From: JASFJH01 sp050117725
GTDB lineage: Bacteria > Pseudomonadota > Gammaproteobacteria > AKS1
Reading direction: 5' to 3'
NCBI GenBank assembly: GCA_050117725.1
Contig: JASFME010000036.1
Location: 1 to 13,567 of the forward strand
Length of the DNA: 13,567 nucleotides
Shown here: positions 1-5,427 of the stretch, piece by piece
Position numbering within the stretch: position 1 is the first letter of the stretch
Layout of the letters: every line of letters begins with the position of its first letter
The notes under the pieces: generated by a model
Told to the model about the DNA's origin: nothing
What the model saw: only the letters and a program-made list of their open reading frames with translations
Database searches by the model: none
Position numbers and translations under genes: made by a program

Positions 1-694
1 CGAGCCGCTCTTCGCAGGCGAGCTGGATATCGGCAATCTCGTCATCGACGGGCAGCTGCGGCGGTGCATGATGAAACAGCGTGTTCGGCTCGATGGTCAG
101 CTGGTAATGCGAGAGATGGGCCGGCGCGAGGGCGATCGCCGTCTCCAGATCCAGCAAAGCCTGTGCACGGTCCTGGCCGGGCAGGCCGAACATGAGGTCG
201 AGATTGAAATTGTCAAAACCGGCCAGCTGTGCGGCCTCGGCCGCGGCGATCGCGGCAGCCCTGTCGTGGATGCGGCCAAGCTGCTGCAATTGCCGATCGT
301 CAAAACTCTGGATGCCAATCGACAGACGGTTGATCCCGGCAGCGCGATATTCGGCAAAGCGGCCGGCCTCGAGTGTGCCCGGGTTTGCCTCGAGCGTGAT
401 CTCGGCATCATGCGCCAGGGTCAGGCGGGCACGAAGTCCCGAGAACAGACGTTCGAAGGCGTCGGCCGAGAACAGGCTGGGTGTGCCACCGCCGATAAAA
501 ATACTGTGGACGCTGCGGCCCCAGATCCTCGGCAGGTCCTGTTCGAGGTCGTGCAGCAGGGCATCGATATAGGCCGTCTCCGGCAGCTCACCGCGCACTG
601 CATGCGAGTTGAAGTCGCAATACGGGCATTTCCGCACACACCAGGGAACGTGGATGTACAGGGCCAGGGGGGGCAGGGTGCTGAACTGGAACAT
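1..694 (-). CDS. hemW: HemW, radical SAM haem chaperone (coproporphyrinogen oxidase-like), 5' part only
   Basis: The gene reads leftward and leaves the window at base 1, so 231 of about 380 residues are visible. HemW is a radical SAM protein related to HemN; family work describes it as a haem-binding chaperone rather than a coproporphyrinogen oxidase. The N-terminus has the SAM/4Fe-4S motif CX3CX2C (C19, C23, C26) in the context PWCVRKCPYCDF. As in HemW, the residue after the next is Phe, not the extra Cys of HemN. GGGTPS follows at 68-73, and NLDLMFGLPGQ and the TIEPNTLF stretch come later; all match the E. coli protein closely. The ATG at 694 is chosen because it gives the family's N-terminus. 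No Shine-Dalgarno is visible. A TACAAT box (706-701) ends only six bases before the ATG, so the mRNA may be leaderless. In E. coli hemW adjoins rdgB; here rdgB lies 3.4 kb away on the same strand. Confidence 0.95.
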   Translation of the reverse strand, partial: MFQFSTLPPLALYIHVPWCVRKCPYCDFNSHAVRGELPETAYIDALLHDLEQDLPRIWGRSVHSIFIGGGTPSLFSADAFERLFSGLRARLTLAHDAEITLEANPGTLEAGRFAEYRAAGINRLSIGIQSFDDRQLQQLGRIHDRAAAIAAAEAAQLAGFDNFNLDLMFGLPGQDRAQALLDLETAIALAPAHLSHYQLTIEPNTLFHHAPPQLPVDDEIADIQLACEERL

Positions 695-754
695 GCCGGT
701 ATTGTACCGCGCCGCGCTATGGCATGATGCGGATTATTTTTCCGGGTGGACATT

Positions 755-1414
755 ATGGACGCAGATTTCTGGCACAGGCGCTGGCAGGAAAACCGCATCG
801 GCTTTCATCTCGAGGCGGTCAACCCGTGGCTGACGCGGCATTACCGGGACTGGGTGCAAGACCGTAACGGCGCAGTGTTTGTGCCGATGTGCGGCAAAAG
901 CCTGGATCTGGCCTGGCTGGCGGAGCGGGGACACCTCGTGATCGGCAATGAACTGAGTGAACTGGCCGTCAGTGCCTTTTTCGCCGAGCAGGGTATTGTC
1001 GCAGAACGTGAACCTGTCGGCAGGCTGGAATGGTGGAACAGCGATACTATCCACCTTGCCTGCGGTGATTTTTTTGCATTGGAACCTGTGGACACGGCTG
1101 CGGTCGAACTTGTCTACGATCGCGCTGCCCTCGTGGCGCTGCCTGCGGCCATACGTCCGGCCTACGCACGGCAGTTGGCAAGGCTCACACCGGCCGGTGC
1201 ACGCATGTTGCTGGTGACGCTTGAATACGATCCGCAGCAGATGGACGGGCCGCCGTTTGCCGTGGCGGATCAGGAAGTACAGGCCCTGTACGGTACAGAC
1301 TTTGATATCCAGTGCCTGGGCAGCATAGACTGTCTTGAGGCGCGGCACCGCGAGCGTGGTGTCGACGCCATGCAGGAGAAGGCCTACATACTTGTGCGGC
1401 ATGATGCTGCATAA
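755..1414 (+). CDS. tpm: Thiopurine S-methyltransferase (TPMT family)
   Basis: A 219-residue SAM-dependent methyltransferase, the same size as the roughly 218-residue Pseudomonas Tpm. In the family it methylates thiopurines, and bacterial members are linked to methylation of selenium and tellurium oxyanions; the natural substrate here cannot be read from sequence. Family marks are the FWHRRW start with IGFHL soon after, the SAM-binding stretch VPMCGKSLDLAWLAERGH followed by GNELSELAV, DRAALVALP, and PPFAVAD near the C-terminus. The ATG at 755 is preferred over an in-frame GTG at 746 because family members start M-x-x-x-FW and a GGGTGGA stretch at 744-750 is well placed as a ribosome site. It is divergent from hemW with 60 bases between the starts. 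The FKBP gene follows 38 bases later on the same strand and may be co-transcribed. No signal peptide, so cytoplasmic. Confidence 0.93.
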   Translation: MDADFWHRRWQENRIGFHLEAVNPWLTRHYRDWVQDRNGAVFVPMCGKSLDLAWLAERGHLVIGNELSELAVSAFFAEQGIVAEREPVGRLEWWNSDTIHLACGDFFALEPVDTAAVELVYDRAALVALPAAIRPAYARQLARLTPAGARMLLVTLEYDPQQMDGPPFAVADQEVQALYGTDFDIQCLGSIDCLEARHRERGVDAMQEKAYILVRHDAA

Positions 1415-1452
1415 TCTTTAAATCGCGATAAGCAATAAACCAAGGAATCGAC

Positions 1453-2124
1453 ATGAAGAAATTACTCTGCCTGATGGGCGGCATATTATGCTTGCAAGGC
1501 GTACAGGCCGCGGAGCCGGCGCTGGACAATGACCAGAAAAAAATCAGTTACACCCTCGGTTACCAGCTGGCCCAGAGTCTACGCCAGCAGGGCTTTGATC
1601 TTGATGCCGAGGTTGCCGCCGGTGCGGTGCGTGACGCGTTTTCCGGCAGCAAACCTAAAATGAGCCAGGCCGAGATGGAAGCGACCGTTCAGGCCATGAA
1701 TGCGGCGTTGATGCAGAAGAAGGTCGAGATGGCGAAGGCCAATTATGAAGCGGGCAAGAAGTTCCTTGAAGAGAACAAGTCGAAAGAGGGCGTCGTCGCG
1801 CTCGACAGTGGCCTGCAGTACAAGGTACTCAAGGCAGGTACAGGCAAGTCACCGAAGGTCTCTGACACCGTGGTGGCTCATTATGAAGGCCGCCTGCTCA
1901 ACGGTAACGTGTTCGACAGCTCCATCCAGCGTGGTTCACCGGCGACTTTCCCGCTTGCCCGCGTTATCAAGGGCTGGCAGGAAGTGGTGCCGTTGATGAA
2001 AGAAGGCGCGAAGTGGCAGGTCTATATCCCGTCGGATCTTGCCTATGGCGAAAAGGGCGCCGGTCGTAATATCGGCCCGAATGAAACCCTGATCTTCGAT
2101 ATCGAACTGATCCGGATTAACTAA
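1453..2124 (+). CDS. FKBP-type peptidyl-prolyl cis-trans isomerase, secreted (Mip/FkpA/FklB-like)
   Basis: A 223-residue foldase that interconverts cis and trans peptidyl-prolyl bonds. Residues 1-20 form a signal peptide (MKKLL, a hydrophobic stretch, then a VQA-AEP cleavage site), so the mature protein should be periplasmic. There is no lipobox. Residues of about 24-115 are the helical FKBP_N dimerisation domain (NDQKKISYTLGYQLAQSL, later a charged Lys/Glu-rich helix). Residues of about 125-222 are the FKBP catalytic domain with VFDSS, VIKGWQEV, LAYGEKGAG and IGPNETLIFDIELI, the usual ligand-pocket pattern. Length is close to Legionella Mip (about 233). Start support: AAGGA at 1442-1446, six bases before the ATG. 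The stop lies six bases from the convergent end of the phosphoribulokinase gene. Which subclass (FkpA, FklB or Mip) it is cannot be settled by eye. Confidence 0.93.
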   Translation: MKKLLCLMGGILCLQGVQAAEPALDNDQKKISYTLGYQLAQSLRQQGFDLDAEVAAGAVRDAFSGSKPKMSQAEMEATVQAMNAALMQKKVEMAKANYEAGKKFLEENKSKEGVVALDSGLQYKVLKAGTGKSPKVSDTVVAHYEGRLLNGNVFDSSIQRGSPATFPLARVIKGWQEVVPLMKEGAKWQVYIPSDLAYGEKGAGRNIGPNETLIFDIELIRIN

Positions 2125-2130
2125 TGCTTG

Positions 2131-3087
2131 TCACTGCGCGCCACGCAGGTGGCGCGCAGTGTCCACAAGTTGTTGGATACGTGGTGTACAGATCACCTCA
2201 AGCGCCATGTGCAGTTTGCCACCCGGGATCACCAGTGTGTTCGGCCGTGACATAAACGAGTCGTCAAACTTTTCCAGCAAGTCCAGCAGGTCATAGCGTT
2301 TCGGTTCACGGAAGCGCACCACGAGCAAGCTCTCCGAAGCCGTGGGTACATCCATTGCAATAAACGGGTTCGAGGTATCGACCAGCGGTACGCGCTGGAA
2401 GTTGATGTCAGTCAGTGAAAACTGCGGCGTCATGAAACTGATGTAGTCTCGCAGGCGGCGCAGAATGGTTGTCGTGGTTTCCTCGGCAGCACGGTTTTTT
2501 GTGTGCGCATCACGGTGTATCTTCTGGATCCACTCGAGGTTGACGACGGGTACGATGCCGATCAGGAAATCGACGTGTTGTGCGATATCCACTCCCTGGG
2601 CGTTGTTACTGTTGCTGCGCCGCTCCCTGACAAGCGGGTTATGCGGGGCAGTCATACGTCGCCGTGACCAGGTCCTGGCCGCCACGCCGCCATGCAGGCC
2701 TTCGTACAGCAGCAGGTCGGAATTCCCGGGCAGCGGTGTTTCGGCAGCGAAGGTGCCGGGTGCCTGCCCGTATTCGGCGGCGTTGCCTTCACGCACGTAG
2801 GGGCGCGTCGTGCCGCCACCGCTCGTGCCGTATTCCTCGAACAATTTTTCCAGCAGATCAAAGCGGTTCGCCTCGGGACCGAAATGACTGATGGGTTTAC
2901 CGGCGCGGTTGGATTCCTCGATAAGTCTGCTCAGTTCGGCGCGTTCATAACGCAGGAAACTGTCGCCATCGACATAGGCTGCACGAATATTTTCGCGGCG
3001 GAAAATATAGTCGAAGGCATTGCGCACGGTGGTGGTGCCGGCACCGGAGGAACCGGTGATGGCGATGACGGGGTGACGCTGTGACAT
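2131..3087 (-). CDS. prk: Phosphoribulokinase, class I proteobacterial type (Prk/PrkB family), divergent
   Basis: A 318-residue kinase of the family that phosphorylates ribulose 5-phosphate to the 1,5-bisphosphate with ATP, the Calvin-cycle step that feeds RuBisCO. Seen: P-loop GSSGAGTTT (12-20), general base D42 in DGDSF, Walker-B-like YEGLHGG (E129), NLEWIQKIHRD (K189, R192, D193), the QFSxTDINFQRVP and VDTSNPF block, and PGGKL near the end. Aligned by eye to Rhodobacter sphaeroides PRK, three things differ. The position of His45 is Leu. The position of Arg173 is Lys197. About 26 extra residues (around 136-167, basic and Asn/Ser-rich) sit between HGGV and QHVDFLIG. The family is usually near 290 residues, so the insertion accounts for the length. 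FGPEAN and PGGK also occur in E. coli PrkB, whose role is unclear, so autotrophy is not proven. Start: ATG 3087 with AGG eight bases upstream. Confidence 0.88.
   Translation of the reverse strand: MSQRHPVIAITGSSGAGTTTVRNAFDYIFRRENIRAAYVDGDSFLRYERAELSRLIEESNRAGKPISHFGPEANRFDLLEKLFEEYGTSGGGTTRPYVREGNAAEYGQAPGTFAAETPLPGNSDLLLYEGLHGGVAARTWSRRRMTAPHNPLVRERRSNSNNAQGVDIAQHVDFLIGIVPVVNLEWIQKIHRDAHTKNRAAEETTTTILRRLRDYISFMTPQFSLTDINFQRVPLVDTSNPFIAMDVPTASESLLVVRFREPKRYDLLDLLEKFDDSFMSRPNTLVIPGGKLHMALEVICTPRIQQLVDTARHLRGAQ
2133..2160. terminator. Perfect 12-bp inverted repeat between convergent FKBP and prk genes
   Basis: The arms ACTGCGCGCCAC (2133-2144) and GTGGCGCGCAGT (2149-2160) are exact reverse complements around a GCAG loop. 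The hairpin starts eight bases after the FKBP stop and lies within the last codons of prk on the other strand. Its place between convergent genes suggests transcription termination for the plus strand. No T-tract follows on either strand, so it may instead protect the 3' end or act as a roadblock. The repeat is certain; the terminator role is inference. Confidence 0.4.
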
Positions 3088-3106
3088 ACAACAAACCTGG
3101 TTTGAC

Positions 3107-3145
3107 TACGTAATAACGTATTTAAGGACTACAGCGTCGTGTAGT
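3107..3145. promoter_or_regulatory. Two dyads in the divergent prk/Nudix control region
   Basis: TACGT-AATA-ACGTA occupies 3107-3120. ACTACA-N6-TGTAGT occupies 3128-3145, between the -35 and -10 elements proposed for prk, where a bound protein would block polymerase. The repeats are seen directly; operator function is inference. A LysR-type regulator such as CbbR would be the classical partner for a prk gene, but neither dyad clearly fits its T-N11-A core and no regulator gene lies in the window. Confidence 0.3.
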
Positions 3146-3148
3146 AAA
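3120..3148 (-). promoter_or_regulatory. Candidate sigma-70 promoter for prk
   Basis: Read on the minus strand, TTTACT (3148-3143, 4 of 6 to consensus) and TTAAAT (3125-3120, 4 of 6) are 17 bases apart. This predicts transcription start near 3113 and a leader of about 25 bases carrying the AGG ribosome site. Read by eye only. Confidence 0.35.
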
Positions 3149-3191
3149 GTAATCCGGGTAAATTTGTAACCAGTCCAGAATGGTCCCAGTG

Positions 3192-3761
3192 ATGAATTTT
3201 TGTACACAATGTGGTGCCGGCGTCACACACCGCGTTCCACAAGGCGATAACCGGCCCCGCCACGTCTGTGACCAGTGCGGCCATATCCACTATGAAAACC
3301 CGAAGGTTGTCGCCGGCAGTATTCCCGAATGGCAGGACCGGATCCTGTTATGCCGACGCGCTATCGAGCCACGCTATGGCAAATGGACGCTGCCGGCCGG
3401 TTTCATGGAAAACAGCGAGACCACGGCGCAGGCCGCGACCCGCGAGACCTGGGAGGAGGCCGGCGCGAAGGTCGATGTCACCAGCCTGTTCGCCATGATC
3501 AGCCTGCCGCATATCAGCCAGGTGTACGTCATGTACCGCGCGCAATTGCCCGGTCCGGACTACGCGGCCGGTACGGAAAGCCTCGAAGTGGCGCTGTTCC
3601 GGGAGGAGGAAATCCCGTGGCAGCAACTGGCCTTCCCGGTCATTACCGAGACCCTGCAGCGCTATTTCCATGACCGGCGCAGCGGCGATTTTGCCATTCA
3701 TATCGCCGACATGCTCCGCCTGCCTGGCGACACGCCGCGTTTCGAGGTGATTGATTTGTAA
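3192..3761 (+). CDS. Nudix hydrolase with N-terminal zinc ribbon
   Basis: A 189-residue protein. It opens with a four-cysteine zinc ribbon (C4, C7, C26, C29: FCTQC and HVCDQC), as in the Nudix_N_2 plus NUDIX architecture. The Nudix box GX5EX7REUXEEXGU is complete at G70-A92 (G70, E76, R84-E85, E88-E89, G91), except that the U positions hold Thr and Ala. The Glu residues bind the Mg2+ needed to cut a nucleoside diphosphate linked to another group. The PRYGKWTLPAGFMENSETT and LPHISQVYVMYRAQL segments are typical of this ribbon subfamily. The substrate is unknown: the ribbon recalls NudC, but the length is shorter and it is not called NudC here. ATG 3192 is chosen because the family starts M-[KN]-F-C; an in-frame ATG at 3180 would add four residues. 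Neither has a good ribosome site. It is divergent from prk. Confidence 0.88.
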   Translation: MNFCTQCGAGVTHRVPQGDNRPRHVCDQCGHIHYENPKVVAGSIPEWQDRILLCRRAIEPRYGKWTLPAGFMENSETTAQAATRETWEEAGAKVDVTSLFAMISLPHISQVYVMYRAQLPGPDYAAGTESLEVALFREEEIPWQQLAFPVITETLQRYFHDRRSGDFAIHIADMLRLPGDTPRFEVIDL

Positions 3762-3786
3762 GCCCTTTGGCTCCCGGTGCAGGCAT

Positions 3787-3816
3787 AAAAAAGGCGCGGT
3801 ACCGAAGCACCGCGCC
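3787..3816 (-). terminator. Strong intrinsic terminator, UUCG tetraloop, minus strand
   Basis: On the minus strand, GGCGCGGTGC pairs with GTACCGCGCC (10 bp with one G-U) around a UUCG tetraloop closed by C-G, and TTTTTT follows (3792-3787). On the plus strand the same DNA has an A-C mismatch and is followed by A6, so it works leftward only. It ends the candidate small RNA and, for any read-through, the kinase-phosphatase-rph-rdgB transcript. Confidence 0.85.
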
Positions 3817-3920
3817 AAAAAACCGGCATGCAGGGGGGGGAGAGGGGGGAGCATGCCGGGTACAAAACTGGTTTGTGCCCTGTTACGCACCGCGGTTCAC
3901 TACACGATGCGTTCTCTCGT
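3787..3920 (-). ncRNA. Candidate small regulatory RNA, about 134 nt, with a C-rich exposed loop
   Basis: Predicted from about 3920 (seven bases after a TATAAT at 3932-3927) to a U-tract ending at 3787. Four stem-loops can be drawn on the minus-strand RNA. (1) 3912-3905 pairs with 3892-3885, 8 bp including a U-G pair. (2) A short ACAAA/UUUGU stem at 3876-3862. (3) A perfect 9-bp stem, CCGGCATGC with GCATGCCGG (arms 3859-3851 and 3831-3823), with a 19-nt loop of C6 and C8 runs. (4) The terminator. In stems 1 and 4 the imperfect position is G-U on the minus strand but A-C on the plus strand, favouring minus-strand RNA; stem 2 has outer pairing that is better on the plus strand. C-rich loops that bind G-rich ribosome sites are known in Xanthomonas sX13 and Helicobacter RepG. 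I do not recognise this as either. It could instead be the 3' untranslated end of the rdgB operon. Confidence 0.5.
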
Positions 3921-3926
3921 ATGCCA

Positions 3927-3982
3927 ATTATACATCGAATTGGCTAATCGACCACGTCGATAATGCAAGCTTTTGTAACAAA
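3927..3982 (-). promoter_or_regulatory. Promoter of the candidate small RNA with three dyads
   Basis: A perfect TATAAT lies at 3932-3927 on the minus strand; the -35 hexamer at normal spacing is poor (GTGGTC or TGGTCG). Three inverted repeats surround it: GCCAATT-N8-AATTGGC (3923-3944) over the -10, ATCGAC-CAC-GTCGAT (3947-3961) at the -35 position, and TTTGT-A-ACAAA (3972-3982) near -57. A perfect -10 with a weak -35 and a dyad in its place is the usual look of an activator-dependent promoter. The dyad over the -10 could hold a repressor. Confidence 0.45.
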
Positions 3983-4076
3983 TCCCCTGGATTTTCCGCC
4001 TCGGCACTGCCGCAACGCCCTGGATTGATTTGCTAACCGGCTGATGTCTAACAGATAGGGGCCGCTCCGGGCTTTT

Positions 4077-4679
4077 TCAAGTCTTTTTTTCCTGCGCCAG
4101 CGCGGCAAGCAGTTTTTTCAGGGCCTGGCCACGATGGCTCAGGCTGTTTTTTACCTCGGGCGCGAGCTCGGCGGCACTGCAATTGTGGCTGGGCACGAAA
4201 AATACCGGGTCATAGCCAAAGCCGCTTTCGCCGCGCGGTGTATGCAGGATGCGGCCTTCCCAGGTTCCCTGGCAGATCAGCGGCGTCGGATCCAGGGCGT
4301 GGCGCATGAACACCGTGACACACTGGAAGCGCGCCGTGCGCGCAGCCTCCTCGACATCCTTCAGGGCGTCGAGCAGCTTGTCGACATTGTCGCTGTCCGA
4401 GGCGCCCGAACCGGCAAAGCGTGCCGAGTAGATGCCAGGTGCGCCGCGCAGGGCATCGACCTCGATCCCGGAATCGTCGGCGATCGCCGGCAGGCCCGTG
4501 TGTTCGGCGGCATTGCGCGCCTTCAGGATCGCATTTTCCACGAAACTCAGGCCGGTTTCCTCGACCTCGACGACATCGAAATCGGACTGCGGCACGACCT
4601 CGATATCCAGCCCGGCAAGAATGGCGTTGATCTCGCGCACCTTGCCGCGGTTGCTACTGGCGAGCACGATCCGTTGCAT
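4077..4679 (-). CDS. rdgB: RdgB, XTP/dITP pyrophosphatase (Ham1 family)
   Basis: A 200-residue enzyme (E. coli 197). It hydrolyses ITP, dITP and XTP to monophosphate and pyrophosphate, keeping deaminated purines out of DNA and RNA. Seen: substrate loop ASSNRGKVREI (7-17), LSFVENAILKARNAA, the catalytic and metal-binding DDSGIEVDAL, GAPGIYSARFAG, GFGYDPVFFVP, and SHRGQALKKL near the end, all in family order. It is the last gene of the kinase-PP2C-rph-rdgB operon: the ATG is four bases after the rph stop, with no strong ribosome site, so translation is probably coupled. Codons near the 3' end are A-rich (QEKKT). No clear terminator lies directly after it. Confidence 0.96.
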   Translation of the reverse strand: MQRIVLASSNRGKVREINAILAGLDIEVVPQSDFDVVEVEETGLSFVENAILKARNAAEHTGLPAIADDSGIEVDALRGAPGIYSARFAGSGASDSDNVDKLLDALKDVEEAARTARFQCVTVFMRHALDPTPLICQGTWEGRILHTPRGESGFGYDPVFFVPSHNCSAAELAPEVKNSLSHRGQALKKLLAALAQEKKT

Positions 4680-4683
4680 ATTG

Positions 4684-5400
4684 TCAGTCCGCCAGCGCAG
4701 CGCGTTGCGCGTCGATCAGGCCGGCTATGCCCGTTTCTGCCAGGCCGAGCATCTGTTCCAGTTCGCTGCGTGAAAACGGGTGGCCCTCGGCAGTACCCTG
4801 TACCTCGATGAAATCACCCTGGTCGTTCATGACCACGTTCATATCGGTCTCGGCATTGCAGTCCTCGCTGTAATCGAGGTCGAGCACGGCTGTGCCCGTA
4901 AAGATCCCCACAGATACCGAAGCGACATAGCCCTGCAGCGGGTTGCGCTTGATCACGCCGTTGTCGAGCAGATGCTGCACGGCATCCGCGAGCGCGACAT
5001 AGCCGCCGGTGATCGAGGCGGTGCGCGTACCGCCATCGGCCTGGATGACATCACAATCTATTGTGATGGTGCGCTCACCGAGCGCCTTCATGTCGATCAC
5101 GGCGCGCAGCGAGCGGCCGATCAGGCGCTGGATTTCCATGGTACGGCCACCCTGTTTGCCGCGCGCCGCCTCGCGGCCCATGCGGCTGCCGGTGGAGCGC
5201 GGCAGCATGCCGTACTCGGCGGTGACCCAGCCCTGTCCTGTGCCGCGCATCCAGCCCGGCGCCTTGTCACTGACGCTGGCGGTGCAGATCACCCTCGTAT
5301 CGCCGAACTCGACGAGTACCGAGCCTTCGGCATGTTTGGTGTAATTGCGCGTGAGTCTGACCTCGCGCATCTGGTCGGGGCTTCTTCCACTGGGTCGCAT
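4684..5400 (-). CDS. rph: RNase PH, phosphorolytic tRNA 3'-end exoribonuclease
   Basis: A 238-residue protein, exactly the E. coli family length. It removes nucleotides after the CCA end of tRNA precursors using phosphate as attacking group and forms a hexameric ring. Seen: MRPSGRSPDQMREVRLTRN start, GDTRVICTASV, the GWVTAEYGMLPRST stretch, RxxRE...KQGGRTMEIQRLIGRSLR, QADGGTRTASITGGYVAL with the phosphate-site region, LDLDYSEDCNAETDMN, and GTAEGHPFSR near the end. No truncation is present, unlike the frameshifted rph of E. coli K-12. It lies 27 bases after the PP2C gene and four bases before rdgB. The start codon is fixed by the family's MRPSGR N-terminus. Confidence 0.97.
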   Translation of the reverse strand: MRPSGRSPDQMREVRLTRNYTKHAEGSVLVEFGDTRVICTASVSDKAPGWMRGTGQGWVTAEYGMLPRSTGSRMGREAARGKQGGRTMEIQRLIGRSLRAVIDMKALGERTITIDCDVIQADGGTRTASITGGYVALADAVQHLLDNGVIKRNPLQGYVASVSVGIFTGTAVLDLDYSEDCNAETDMNVVMNDQGDFIEVQGTAEGHPFSRSELEQMLGLAETGIAGLIDAQRAALAD

Positions 5401-5427
5401 GATGGGTATCCGGGGTTGGGTGAATAG

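Larger units (their letters stand above)
3762..4076. other. 315-base intergenic region with no protein gene; holds a candidate small RNA
   Basis: No open frame here looks like a protein. The left part (3787-3859) has two strong hairpins, the middle (3860-3920) two weaker ones, and 3927-3982 a perfect TATAAT read on the minus strand plus three dyads. No terminator with a T-tract is visible for the Nudix gene on the plus strand. From 3985 to 4076 I see no clear signal. The stretch just after the rdgB stop has only weak pairing, so the first strong minus-strand terminator downstream of rdgB is the one at 3816-3787. Confidence 0.8.

Noticed and set aside
1415..1452. Separate promoter or terminator between tpm and the FKBP gene
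   Set aside because: No -35/-10 pair with proper spacing and no hairpin was found; only the ribosome site is clear.
2692..3084. Plus-strand open frame opposite prk
   Set aside because: Its translation has no family features; the minus strand encodes a full phosphoribulokinase there.
3793..3816. The GC hairpin after the Nudix gene as a plus-strand terminator
   Set aside because: On the plus strand it is followed by A6 and has an A-C mismatch; the T-tract, G-U pair and UUCG loop are all on the minus strand.
3762..4076. 6S RNA or CsrB/RsmY-type RNA
   Set aside because: No long closed stem with a central bubble as in 6S, and on the favoured strand no series of GGA loops.
4134..4811. Long plus-strand open frame across rdgB and the end of rph
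   Set aside because: It lies opposite two clear genes, has no recognisable motif, and is typical of antisense frames in GC-rich coding DNA.
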